Positions 47,901-58,899 of a DNA stretch of 64,000 bases are shown in pieces; within the stretch, counting starts at the first letter, position 1, and each line of letters starts with the position of its first letter. A model generated the notes under the pieces. That model did no database searches. It was not told the DNA's origin and saw only the letters and a program-made list of their open reading frames with translations. Source of the DNA: Anaspis maculata (taxonomy: Eukaryota; Arthropoda; Insecta; Coleoptera; Scraptiidae); contig OX421964.1 of the NCBI GenBank assembly GCA_949128115.1, forward strand, positions 16,826,892 to 16,890,891. The letters are read 5' to 3'. The position numbers and the translations under genes are program-made.

Positions 47901-50900
47901 ACACTACTAAATGGACTTTATCTTTACATTCCACCCCGGGTAGGTATCAACAGGGTAACACTCGCGTAAAACACAGGTGAAATATTTTTAGGACGATTGG
48001 TTTCTGCGTTGACAAAGGACGTCGCGTTTTCGCGCGCCTTAGTGTGTTTAATTGAAAGGAACATTGGCACGCGCGACGGTCGAGATTTAGGAATGAATCA
48101 CTATGGACTTCGAGCGCGTCCGGTTTCCTTGTACTATACGGACGGAATCCAATTGATTCCTCGCAAGCGTTTTCTAACAATGAAATTGTGTATTTATGAC
48201 GCGCAGCAACTCCTATGGCATAAGAAATGCCGAGAAGGAGAAAAACAAACTGAAAAAAAAAGCTGGAATTGCGACCAATTCAATCATCACTATGGTCACT
48301 GCACTGCACTTAGAAAGAAACTCTGTTTCCGATGTGGAAATAAGGCCCGAACGATGGCCAATTGTTGCGGAAACTCGGGAAACGCTGGAGAACGGCGCAC
48401 ACGATAGGCCGGAGTACGTCGTTCAGTAAAGCTTTACCCCGGAGGCCTACCATTACAACACCATCCATCACAAAACGGCACTCAGACTGACAACAAAAAC
48501 GATTGGCGGTCTCGGCTGAAAACTGTGAATACTTTCCCTAAGAGTTCCACTGGCAACGTAACAAAAACACCTGTTATCGAACCTCTTTTCGTGAGTAGAG
48601 AATGCGACAACCCACCTTATAATAAAAGTCGAAGTGAACGGAGTGACGATTGTCGAACTCATAAGATTCTTGGGCGAATTGCTCCATTATTGGAGCGAAG
48701 GGTCTGGAAGAGTTGGAGCCGTTGAACCTCCGGATGTTACGCGAAAAGCACCAGAGAGGTATTTTTACTGCCGACGGAGTCAAACACAACATCTTGGGCA
48801 TAATAGACCTTCCATCGACGGTAAACAGAAATTTTCGAATGGTTAAAAGGCGTCAGTGGTGCTACAGATACGGCAAGCTTTTATCTTCGGAAGCGATTTT
48901 TGTAAAATTTTCGGCCTAACCATCGACTTCAAAAATAATAGCTGGAAGGCACGCAACAGAGATGACAACGCTTTTCTCTTGGACGACAATGTTACACCGC
49001 CGGCTGTGGAGGTTGTCTCTGGCATTGAAAAATCTTCCGATTCCACAGCCAGTCAGAAATCACAGATCGACGACATTTCGAAATTGTTCCACAAACTCAA
49101 CAATGACGGCTGACTCTCCAGTAGTGGAACCACGAGCACTCGACAGTTGTCGATCTCGACAATTTCCCCTTTCATCTCTACACCCTTCACCCTAATTTCC
49201 CCTTCCCCCTCTACACCCTTCACCCTTTAGAGAAGGGGAGATTGTCGAGATCGACAACTGTCGAGTGCTCGTGGTTCCACCACTGAACAAATAAGTTACT
49301 TTACAATATTGACACCGACGATGCCTTGCCAGTTCGAGTATGTCATACAACACCTTTACAAGGAACTGGATAGGATGATCGAATTGGGCGTGGTGGAGCC
49401 TAGTGAAAGTTCGTGGACTTCTCCGGTTCTCGAGTTGAAAAGAAAAGCGGAGCCTTCCGGCTCTGCTTCGACGGTAGGAAGCTGACGCCATGACAAGACG
49501 AGACTGCTCTCCCCTACCCCTACATCCTCAACATGCTCAGCAACACCAGATTTTTGTCATCTGTCGACTTGAGGAGTGCCTTCTGGCAAAGTAGGTTGGA
49601 CGCATCTTCACGCGAGATGACTGCTTTTGTACTGCCTGGCAGAGGCCTGTTCCAGTTCAGTGTCTCACCTTTTGGACTGGTCAATGCTGCGCAGGCGCAA
49701 CAGCGTCTCATGGACGCAGTGTTTGGACCGAAGTTGGAACCCAACATATTCGTATATCTCGACGATATCATTGTCACATCCCCTACCTTCGACAAGCACG
49801 TTGTCTTGCTCGCTGAAGTGGCGAAGAGATTGCAGGAGGCGAATCTCACCGTCAATCTGGAAAAATGCAAACTGTTCCGACCAGGAGTCACGGTTGACTC
49901 TCGCGGTCTTTGGACTGACCCTGAAAAGGTGATAGCCCTGGTGAAATATCCTCGACCGAAGAACGTGAGAGAAGTCAAGAGGTTCCAGGGACTCTGTTGC
50001 TGGTACCGAAGAATCGAAGATTTATCGCGTACTTCTCCACTTTGATTTCACCGATCAAGGACCTGGCGGAAGGGTACAAAAAAGGCAGGGTATCAGCTGG
50101 ACGAACGAAGCGAAAACGGCCTTCAACTACACCAAAGAGGCTCTCGTATCGACACCAGTGCTATCAGGTCCAGATTTCTCTTGTCCGTTTATCGTGCATT
50201 GCGATGCGTCGAACACCGGCCTGGGCGCTGTGCTCACCCAAGAGATCGCCGGTGAAGAAAAGGTGATCGCCTACGCTAGCCGGACGTTGACGAAACCCGA
50301 GCGGAATTACAGCGTAACCGAGAGAGAATGCCTCACCGTTCTGTTTTCGGTCGACAAATTCCGTCCCTTACTAGTCATCACAGACCACTATTCCTTGTTG
50401 TGGCTCTTCAGAATGAAAGACCCCACCGGAAGACTCGCCCGATGGAGCGTGAGACTCTCAGTTCGACATAATACTTGAGCATCGGCGTGGAAAGTTGAAC
50501 GTTGTGTCCGACGCGCTGTCTCGTTCGTTTCCCGATGCCAAAGCTGCCGAAATAGTCTGGGTAAATCCAAAATTTCCAGCGATTTTCTAATTCCACAAGT
50601 TCTTGAAATCGTAGGAGCACTTTAGAAAGTGAAGAAGTAGCTTTAAGATGCCCTAATGAGTCCATGGATTTGCTGTTCTCTACAGAATAGAATTTGGCTG
50701 TAGCACAACTTGCGGTCATTGGAAAAATTGCGATGGCAGATGATAGTGGAGGTCGTGCAGATCTCAACGGCTTGACCATCATACTAGCGTTAATTTCTCC
50801 AGACGTATTTCCCTATTGAGATCGTAGACTACGACACATTCACCCTTAGCTTGAGCTGGTTGGATTAATAACTTTCATAGGTGCGCGCCCTTGAATGGCA

Positions 50901-53598
50901 ACTTGTTTATCTTTTTAAACGAAGTGCTGTAGGAGAATCAACGTAACGATCAATCGTTGACCTGTCGGTGAGCTTTGTGGCCTGTCGGTTAGGTCGTAGC
51001 CATATTACGCTGGTTCACCAGCTGTTGCTGACTGCTTTGGCCGGATGCTAGTTGTTAATCATCACCAGAAAGCAGCAATCAACGTCTGACAGCAACATAT
51101 TGTGACCACGGCTAAGGTTGTCCTTCGATGAAATAATCTATTGATACTGTTATCAAGAAATCATTCCTTTTACCATAATAATGTACTTTTCATTGATAGA
51201 AAACACTACGATCTGGCTAACAAATCCCGAATACTGACAGCATCATGGGCACCAGTTGGACATGGCCTGGTCTACGTTTTGGACAATAACATTTACTACT
51301 TGGACAACCCGACGGAAGTCGATTCCGCGATACCCATCACCACAGACGGCATACCTGGCGTCATTTACAACGGAGCAGGAGACTGGACATACGAAGGTAG
51401 AACCAGTCTAGCGAATCCTATCTCGACTGCTGCCTAAGCTCCCATCGTTTGCTCAAGTTTTTGAACCTAGTCGTTTATCTACCTGCGGCAAAAAGCTAGA
51501 TAAGAAAAGTAACAACTTTCTGTTCCAAATCTTGCAGAGATGGTGTTCCCCCCACGCGCCGCGCCTTATAAATTTTCTCCAGACGGCACCCGCTTGGCTT
51601 TCCACAAAATCAACGACACCGCTGTCGGAGAAGTCGTCTACCAAGTCCACGGACGCCCTGGCAACATGTCTCATCCATATCCCACTGTCCACAAGCTCAA
51701 GTTCCCGAGACCTGGCACTCCGATCCCCGTAGTTGAAGCTTTCGTCGCAGATCTGAGGTCAGGTCAGCTCAAAAAACTCCCAGTAGTAATCCCTGAAAGG
51801 TTCCTGCCTGGCGGTTACATTATGATGCGTCTACTTTGGATTACCAAAAACGAACTGGCGGTCGTGATTATGAACAGGGTACAAAATGAAACGGAACTGA
51901 TCAGGTGCGATTTGAAGAGTACTTGTCGGAGTGAGGCTGCGTACAAAGAAGATGAAGGGTGGCTGATTGGGGAGAATTTCGTTCCGACTTACAACAAAGC
52001 TGGAGACAAGCGAATTCAAATTATAGCGCAGCCAGAAAGTGATGAGGCAGGTGAAGATTACTACAAGCATTTAGTACTGACCGATGTCGAAAGCAAGCAG
52101 TCGAGACGACTGACGCGAGGAAAGTTCGAAGCAATTGAAATTCTGCAGTGGGATGACAAGAAGAACTTCGTGTGAGCTGTTGTAGTGGAAACTGTTGCTG
52201 TAGAAACTCCTATTCTCGTTGTTTCAGTTATTTCACTGGATCAGGTACAGGAGGCAGATATACTCAAGAACACGCCTACGTCGTACACGTTGGAACCAGC
52301 GAGCTCAAGTGCTTAACTTGCGACCCAGTTAGACCAAACCGTCCATGCCTAGATGGCTCCGTGTTACTCAGCAGAGATGCATCATACTACGTCAAAACTT
52401 GTTCAGGTCCAGATCCACACTTTATCCAGATCGTCAAGAGTCCTTATTTTGAAGCCAACCGAGTCCTGGTGATGCAACCAGCTATGGTTTGGGAAGACAA
52501 CCAAGCACTGATGAAAAAATGGGCGAAGAAACTTCACCCGATTGTCAAAGACTTCAAGGTTCCTATATCCAACACCAAGTACGAAGCCTACGTCAGGCTC
52601 ATGCTACCGCCAAATTTCAACGAAAACAGCAAGTATCCCACTATAGTGTACGTCTACGGAGGACCAGGCTCGCATCAAATCAAAGAAAAGTATGAACTTT
52701 TCACGCAAATCCAGGAGTACTATACCACGAATCGGAACTACGTTTACGTCTTGATCGATGGAAGAGGAACCGGATTGTGCGGGAACAAAAGACAATTCGA
52801 GATGTACCGACGACTAGGGACGATAGAAATAGAAGATCAAATTACTGTCACGAAGTATATCCAGGACAATTACAAGTTCATCGATGCGAATCGGACGGGA
52901 GTTTGGGGTTGGAGCTACGGAGGATATTCTGCCGCATTGATCACGGCACAAGACAAGGCGAATGTCTTCAAGTTCGCCGTAGACGTCGCAGGTGCATCCA
53001 ACCTGATTTATTACAGTATCCTGTTGAAATTGTTTTGATTTAGCTCTGATGCCAATTTTTTCAGCTGCCTTTTACGTTGAAAGGTTGATGGGCATGCCAA
53101 CGGCAGATGACAATCTGGCCGGATACGAAGCTCAAGATGTGGTGAGGCACGCGGAAAGCTTTCGCGGTAAAAAGTTCATGTTGGTCCATTCATCGGCCGA
53201 TGACAACGCGCATTTCCAACACGCCATGATGCTGAGCGGAGCTCTGCAACGTGCGGATATACCTTTCGAACAAATGGTAAGTCGCCATACGTGTAGAGGC
53301 TGATTTAGAGTTGAAGTTGATTTGAGCTAATTTGAAAATATTTCAGATTTACACAGACGAAAACCATTTGCTCCTCCACGTCAAGAGGCACTTGTTCCAC
53401 GCAATGGATCGATTCTTCGCCAGAAGCATGGGCCTGCCTGATCCGCCAGTCGATGGTACCGTGCCAAAGAAAAAGAATAAACGGTCCCTCAGCAAAGGCG
53501 GTTCAAAATCTACCAGTGGCGCGAAGGTTGCGAAATCGATTCCGGCTATAGTCTGGCTGCTTGTCGGTCAGCTGTTCAGTTCGATTTTGATTTTGTAA
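38950..53598 (+). CDS. DPP4: Dipeptidyl peptidase 4-like protein, copy 2 (10 coding exons, 819 aa, predicted GPI tail)
   Basis: Coding exons: 38950-38964, 39880-40018, 41345-41439, 41500-41574, 44446-44498, 51200-51396, 51538-52171, 52228-53015, 53065-53276, 53347-53598. The joined frame is open, with exon phases identical to copy 1. The start is the ATG of the microexon (MSRYQ); the hydrophobic LWSPLALCIIVFG follows in exon 2 as signal peptide. The propeller carries FRHS (Arg125 position). The hydrolase domain has VYGGP, Ser632 in GWSYGGY, Asp711 in ADDN and His743 in DENH. The substrate-binding motif reads DWTYEEMV: the residue aligned with human Glu206 is Met193. After the usual end (MGLPDPP) there is a Lys/Ser-rich linker and a terminal hydrophobic IPAIVWLLVGQLFSSILIL, a pattern typical of GPI-anchor signals. 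Its activity is therefore uncertain. Confidence 0.93.
39351..39771. mobile_element. Mariner-like MITE, 421 bp
   Basis: The left end is CAGGGCGTCCAGAAAATGGCG and the right end is its near complement ending GGACACTCCTTG, both flanked by TA (39349-39350, 39772-39773). The interior repeats as diverged inverted halves. It lies in intron 1 of copy 2 and has no coding capacity. Confidence 0.75.
40218..41255. mobile_element. Inverted-repeat element in intron 2 of copy 2
   Basis: The outer left 'gatggatttatactcgcagaaaataag' is inverted at the right as 'cttatttttgcgagcataaatccacc'. Both arms continue into A/T-rich strings of AATAAGAATAAAAAT type and their complements. The arms are ~110-150 bp with a ~750 bp centre. 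The centre (40540-40860) has a frame of about 100 codons on the minus strand with no recognised domain. Confidence 0.55.
41770..43681. mobile_element. Mariner-like foldback element, 1.9 kb
   Basis: The element has perfect-looking ends CAGGGTGATTCAAAAGTGTCC... and ...GGACACTTTTGAATCACCCTG with TA on both sides. The two halves are inverted copies almost to the centre near 42890. Each arm carries three spaced copies of ACAGGGTGAAA (left near 42412, 42560 and 42707), i.e. a ~150 bp tandem repeat within the arm. It is related to the broken element at 2088-5713. It occupies intron 4 of copy 2 and has no transposase. Confidence 0.8.
43682..46012. other. Introns 4-5 of copy 2, no recognised gene apart from exon 5
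   Basis: Except for DPP4 exon 5 (44446-44498) I see no coding sequence. The bases after exon 5 (to ~44640) resemble those after exon 5 of copy 3 ('gacaactta' and 'cgacggaaca'), so they are ancestral intron. CAGTGGCGTAACGCGG at 44972 looks like one end of a hAT-type MITE, but no partner end was found. Confidence 0.4.
46013..47287. mobile_element. Foldback MITE with GGCCCGTATTCATAGTC ends
   Basis: The left arm begins GGGCCCGTATTCATAGTC. The right arm ends GACTATGAATACGGGCC. The arms of ~600 bp are inverted throughout, for example 'tcaccttcaggagg' against 'cctcctgaaggtgaa'. The right arm is interrupted at about 47083-47264 by a ~180 bp piece bounded by two direct copies of TAAGGT(G/C)GTCTCAAGAC. 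It lies in intron 5 of copy 2. Confidence 0.7.
47288..47989. other. Intron 5 sequence, possibly the 5' LTR/leader of the gypsy remnant
   Basis: No coding sequence. The stretch 47640-47940 has GA-rich tracts (gagagagaaattcagagtgagagag) and sits directly before gag-like remnants, as an LTR or leader would. LTR ends could not be fixed. Confidence 0.25.
47990..50570 (+). pseudogene. Ty3/gypsy retrotransposon pseudogene (gag remnant, protease, RT, RNase H)
   Basis: In order: a gag remnant with a damaged zinc knuckle (CFRCGNKARTMANCC, about 48320). Then comes a retropepsin segment (about 48655-48960) with DSWANCSIIGA, in which the usual DSGA is changed, and FGSDFCKIFGLTIDF. The RT follows (about 49290-50045) with ELDRMIELGVVEPSESSW, SSVDLRSAFWQ and VYLDDIIV. 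RNase H (50158-50480) has VHCDASNTGLGAVL and ITDHYSLLWL. Last is the KLNVVSDALSRS link (to ~50570). Several frameshifts break it, and integrase is absent. A 160 bp hairpin lies between protease and RT. It is in sense orientation within intron 5 of DPP4 copy 2. Confidence 0.85.
49124..49280. repeat. Perfect-type hairpin, 48 bp arms, inside the gypsy pseudogene
   Basis: The arm 49124-49171 (GTGGAACCACGAGCACTCGA...) is complementary at about 47 of 48 positions to 49233-49280. The ~60 base loop contains two direct copies of CTCTACACCCTTCACCCT. The hairpin separates the protease-side linker from the RT. Confidence 0.85.
50571..51199. other. End of intron 5, copy 2
   Basis: The minus-strand frame from 50782 begins MMVKPLRSARPP and has no recognised domain; past 50570 it overlaps the gypsy remnant. 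Otherwise the stretch is unassigned intron up to the acceptor at 51198-51199. Confidence 0.3.
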
Positions 53599-53676
53599 TT
53601 GCATCGCTTGTTATTGAAAGAAATGAAGTCACTGTTACTAGTTTTCCAGGGAATGGAAAAATGAGTTTTGCAATTG

Positions 53677-53682
53677 AATAAA
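53677..53682 (+). terminator. Candidate polyadenylation signal for copy 2
   Basis: AATAAA lies 79 bases after the stop codon of copy 2, in an AT-rich 3' UTR. Position fits; usage is not shown. Confidence 0.5.
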
Positions 53683-54145
53683 TTTATTACTGCCATTTTA
53701 CATTTGGAATCTTCTCCTTGATACTAAAACTCCAACTTTCAGAGAAGCTTCATTAATTTTTATAACACGACCGGTCTCGTTTAGAGCTCAAGCAAGAAGC
53801 CTAGCGTCCTACCACAAACACCCTGACCTCGTCTCTCTTCATCCCTCTCCCTTTTCATTTCCGAAAATCTTTTCCACCCCTGCCATTCAAAGTAACGCCA
53901 ACCCCAGCGCTCGACCAATAGCGAGCGACTCCTTTCTGCAATCGATCGCGCATTGGATTCTTCCCTTCACAGTCGATGAGTCGATCAATAGAGTACACCC
54001 CTCGTTGGCGCACGCTCTTCTAGCATCCACCGCTAGGTGTCTCCAGTTGTTTCATTTCTCTGCACTAATTGAGTTGAGATGACCTTATTACTCATAACTT
54101 TCCATTCCTATCTGACTTGGGACACGCTGAATCGGCCAAATTAAA

Positions 54146-54490
54146 GGGAGCCTTGTTAAGGACAGAGTCATATTGGTGAAACAAGGCGTTGCGGAATCAA
54201 TCGGTGTGGGTTTATTCTTTGACAGAAATTCACCATTCAGGTCTTTTTGGAAAGCTACAAGGATGTACTTTGGTTTGAGCCTATAGACATTTTCGAAATC
54301 CAAAAATTATTTTTTCAAAACTTGAATTTTTCTGGAATTCGAAAATTTCTATAGGCTCAAAACAAAGTACATCCTTGTAGCTTTCCAAAAAGACCTGAAT
54401 GTTAAATTTCTGTCAAGGAATAAACTCACACTGATTGATTCCGCAACGCCTCATTTTACCAATTTAACTCCGTCCTTAATATTAAACCCG
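54146..54490. mobile_element. Hairpin MITE, ~345 bp
   Basis: The arms of ~155 bases are near-perfect inverted copies, e.g. 'aaagctacaaggatgtacttt' against 'aaagtacatccttgtagcttt' and 'ggcgttgcggaatcaat' against 'attgattccgcaacgcc'. They enclose a loop of about 20-30 bases near 54315. No coding capacity. The family is not recognised. Confidence 0.75.
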
Positions 54491-56640
54491 GCTTGTGTGG
54501 TGTCTATTTTGCCATTACTAAATTTCCTTTCTAGCGAACTTGCAAATTTCTCCATATATTCATCTCCACGGGTTTTCCGTTTTTGGAAATGGTTTTAGTG
54601 ATCCAAATTTGATTTCTTCGTTGCGGCGCGCTCATGTTCGGTCGCTTACTAAAATTCCACCACGACATGTGCTTACCGTGCTTTCGGGTTTGCCTCGGCT
54701 TGGCCAGCAAATGGTACAGTACCGTTCTCGCCTGCTTTAAAAATCTTCAATGTTATGGCATTTTTCACATCCTGCCCGATGGTTGCAACATGATATTTTC
54801 TTATCTAATTTCACCCGCCTTGGTGAGATTTTTCTACAGCCTAGTGCTGGTTGTTGACATGAAAATTCCATGACTTTTACACTCGCTGTGAAGTCGGCAT
54901 ATCTCTTTGAAACCCTCCGAAATTCTGGGCTACCCAAATAAATGACAGCAATTGTTTTTTCATGAACTTCCGCCCAAGACTCGGCCCATTCAATTACTTG
55001 ACAAAAAACATTGAGCATTTAACTATCCTAGAATTACCACATACACCCACTGGCTGCTGAGCTTCCTGAGCTTGGGTACAGGAAAGTCATCCCACGTCCC
55101 TTGACAGGTGCTGGTGGGATGCACTTGTGCTCTGGCACTCAAGTGGCCGTGTCAATTACGTCATGTGAATTATAATTTATCGTCGGGTTATAGGTATCTA
55201 TCTAAATTTCGCGTTGTAAAAACGAAAGTTCTAACTCGCGTTTCCGGTAGGTTGATTCGTAATGACCTTTGTCAACTAAATTGATGTAATTTTAATTCCA
55301 CGGGATATATCAGGTATCATTCGTACTTACAATAAATTTGTCTCCGAATTATCTCAAGACGGCCGATCGCCGCTATACTTGATTTCTACTATATTCACGA
55401 ACAGACAACAGACAAAAGACAACAAACACGCAAATATAAATGAATATTGCGCCTCTTAGTGCCATATAGCGGGCACCTCGCATTTTTAATGAAAGAAAGC
55501 TCTCTGACTACTACAACTACATACAACATCGGACGGTCGAACCGAAACTGCACAGACACGACGTGTCTCGCTCCTATTGGGGGCTCATCAGTGCGCAGGC
55601 ATTCAGTCAAACTATCCGATGCTGTGGCAGCCAGAGATCTCATGGTAAGCATAATCAACAACCAGGAGTAAATTGTACATAGCTATCATATCATCTTTAT
55701 TAAATAAGTTTGATTGCCACTCTAGTAGTGGAGGCATTACTTAAAAAGACAAAGTCTTTATTAGACTTGTGGATATTAATCTGTGATTGTATTCTTTATC
55801 TGTGTGTGTGATCGTCCTTTATGCGAAAAGCATTTTACAAGGCAAATTCCGTTATCAATTCTCGTGTAGTGACCTGCGACATCTTAGCGAGTTCACTAGA
55901 GGCAATTAACTATTGCAGGTGGCACCCTTAAAAATATTTCTTGTTGTTTGAACTGTCGAGAATAGCCTCGAGAATAGCTGAAAGGTTAACCCACCCCAAT
56001 CTCTTTCTGAGCTACGGGTCACTTTGGGTCAACAAATTTCTTTGTGAGATTCGCTGGTAATACTGTGTATACTTCAAATTACTTCATTCGTTGAAGGTTG
56101 ATTACAGTTCAAATTGAGCTAGATAGTGCAACCGAGTGCAACTGCAGTTTGAGTTGTGGAGCCAGGTTAATCAATTCTTGATAACTATAATATAACTATG
56201 TCCATTGACCTGTTTACATTTATGCATTCATGTAATTTGTCCATTTGAAAACATTGTTATTGTGTTTTGAAATTTGTTTACTTCACTGCAATAGGTACAG
56301 GCTTCAAGTGAAGGGAGCCAGAGATATACATGTCTGACGAGTACATAGATTATTTGATTGAACGAATTGATGCCACCATTAGTGAGTAATGCAATGTCAA
56401 GCGAGTAGATCAAAGAAGAGGTCAAAGCTATCTAGGAGAGTACACCCACATCCGAGTTTGAACGATGTTGAAAATCAGATCAACCTGGGGGTTGAAGTCC
56501 AGTGAAAATAGTCCCTAAACTGATCAGGGTCAAACCCTGAAATGCCTGGGCTGTAGCTCAGCTAGCCATGTAGCAAGATTTTCAGGTTCTTGGTCTTTTC
56601 CCTGATTTTATTCTTGGTAAAAACCTGTGTTTTCTGGTGA
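54491..56640. other. Intergenic between copies 2 and 3, no recognised gene
   Basis: Two short frames stand out but carry no domain I recognise: 55018-54737 on the minus strand (with ALGCRKISPRRVKLDKK) and 55447-55671 on the plus strand. The stretch 55670-55930 may be a solo LTR, but termini and duplication could not be fixed. Confidence 0.3.
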
Positions 56641-56652
56641 GTCGGACAACTT

Positions 56653-58899
56653 GTCGACACCCAACTCATCGACAGGATAACTTGCCGACACCCAACCCAT
56701 GAACAAGACAACTCATCGACAAGACAACTCTTCGACAGGACAACTTGCCGACAGGACAACTCGCCGACAGGACAACTCGCCGACAGGACAACTCATCGAC
56801 AGGACAACTCGCCGACAGGACAACTCATCGACAGGACAACTCGCCGACGAGACAACCCGACGACAGGACAATAAATTAAAGGTGCTAGGACAATTCTTCG
56901 CGCGGACAATTTTTTGCGCGGACAGTTCTTCGCGGGCAATTCTTCACACCGAGGGGCCACATAGAGCTCTGAGAAGCCTGATAAGGCACAAAAGGAGGTC
57001 TCTAAGATTCCAGAAACTTTGAGAAATCAGAAGGGGGCACCTGGTCTGCCAACGATAATTGAAAACACAAGAGGGCTCAATAGGGCTCCCTACAATACTT
57101 GAAGATACAAGAGAGCTCAGTAGGATTTGAAACGCTTCAACGTAGACACAAGAGAGGAAAAGCCTCTCAAAATCAGGCGAAGGCCTGGCCGGGCTCACTG
57201 GGGCTCTAAATGAGACTTGGAGAGACGAAGGGGCCCCGTATAACTTTGACCAACACATAAAGACTAATGGGAGCTAACTAGAGCTTGGAAAATTAACACA
57301 TTGTAAAAAGGGGCTCAGCAAGGCTGCAAATAAAACATAAAGGCACAAGGGGGCCACATAGGGCTCTAAGCAGCTTTAATAAGGCACAAAGGAACTTTCT
57401 AAAATTCCAGAAAAGTCAAGAAATCAGAAGGGGGTCACCTGGTCTGCAAACGATAATTGAAGACACAAGGGGGCTCAATAAGGCTCGAAACGGTACTTGA
57501 AGATACAAGGGGGTCAGTAAGGCTTGAAACGCTTCAATGTAGACACAAGAGAGGAAAGGCCTCTCAAAATCGGGCGAAGGCCTGGCCAGGCTCACTGGGG
57601 CTCCAAACGAGACCTGGGGTGACGAAGGGGCCCCGTATAACTTTGACCAACACATAAAGAAAAGGGGCTCAGCAAGGCTGCAAATAAAACATAAAGACAC
57701 AGGGGGGCCACATAGGGCTCTAAGAAGCCTTAATAAGGCACAAAGGAGCTTTCTAGAATTCCAGAAAAGTCGAGAAATCAGAAGGGGGTCACCTGGTCTG
57801 CAAACGATAATTGAAGACCAAGGGGGCTCAATAAGGCTCCAAACGGTACTTGAAGATACATAGGGGTCAGTAAGGCTTGAAACGCTTCAATGTAGACACA
57901 AGAGAGGAGGGGCCTCTAAAAATCGGACAAAGGCCTGGCGGGGTTCACTGGGGCTCCAAATGACACTTGGGGACATGAGGGAGCCCCGCAGAACTTTGAC
58001 CAACATATAAAGACTAACAGGAGCTAACTAGAGCTTGGAAAACTAACACATTGAAATAAGGGGGTCAGCAAGGCTGCAAATAAAACATAAAGACACCAGA
58101 GGGCTACATAGGGCCCTGAGAAACCTAAGAAGGTCCAAATGAGGTTTTTAAGATTCCAGAAACATAAAAAAAATCAGGAGGGGGGCACTTGGGCCGCAAA
58201 CGATAATTGAAGACACAACGGGGCTCAATAGGGCTCCAAACGATACTTGATAAAAGGGGGCTCAGCAGGATTTGAAATGCTTTGATGTAGACACAAGGGA
58301 GAATAGGGCTCTGAAAATCGTAAAAAGGCCTGACGAAGCTCACTAGGGCTCCAAATGATACATACCTGAAGACACAAAGGGGGCCCTGTAGGATTTCAAC
58401 CAACACATAGTGACTCGCAGGACTTAACAAGGTACAACGGAGCTTAGCAAGGCTACAAATGCGACATGAAGACAAGGGAGCCTAATAGGGCTCTAGGGAA
58501 CCGTCCAAAGCATAAGGGCGAAGCAAATCTACAGAAAATTCAAGATACCCAAGGGGGGTCATCAAGATTCCGAACGATACTTGTAGAGACAAGGGGGCTC
58601 AGCAGGGCTTGAAACGCTACGTGAAAACTCGGTGGGGGATAGGGCTCTGAATTTCACACTCACACTGGGCCTCATTAGAGCTCCTAAGTTTCCGGCGAAT
58701 AATTGTCCGCGCAAAGTATTGTCGGCGAGTTCAGTGTCGGCAAGTTACCCTGTCGATGAGTTTTCCTGTCGATGAATTGTCCTGTCGGCGAGTTGCCTTG
58801 TCGGCGAGATGCCTTGTCGGTGAGTTGTCTTGTCGATGAGTTGTCTTGTCAATGAGTTGGGTGTCGGCAAGTTATCCTGTCGATGAGTTGGGTGTCGAT
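56653..58899. mobile_element. Foldback-like element C: tandem-repeat inverted ends around a GAGCCC minisatellite core
   Basis: The left end (56653-56880) is an array of a GACAGGACAACTCGCC-type unit. The right end (58735-58899) is the inverted array (GGCGAGTTGTCCTGTC). The outermost segments match exactly in inverted form (TCGACACCCAACTCATCGAC and GATAACTTGCCGACACCCAAC). Inside each array a second unit, GGACAATTCTTCGCG or its complement, forms a transition (56880-56945 and 58690-58735). The core (56945-58690) is the GAGCCC minisatellite in the opposite orientation to A and B, and is itself tandemly repeated at about 400-420 bp (e.g. near 57010, 57420 and 57780). No transposase is visible. Confidence 0.75.

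Noticed and set aside
54737..55018. 93-codon minus-strand frame with Cys/Lys-rich end
   Set aside because: No motif could be tied to a family; left as unassigned intergenic sequence.
55673..55920. Possible solo LTR (TGTACATAG...TTGCA)
   Set aside because: No convincing inverted ends, primer-binding site or target duplication.
56545..56600. tRNA-like phrase (GGCTGTAGCTCAGCTAGCC)
   Set aside because: Only resembles a D-arm; no acceptor stem, anticodon arm or T-loop can be formed in the right spacing.
56690..56880. Regular short repeats that look like a CRISPR array
   Set aside because: Units of 15-16 bp are directly adjacent with no unique spacers, in eukaryotic DNA; they form inverted ends with 58735-58899.
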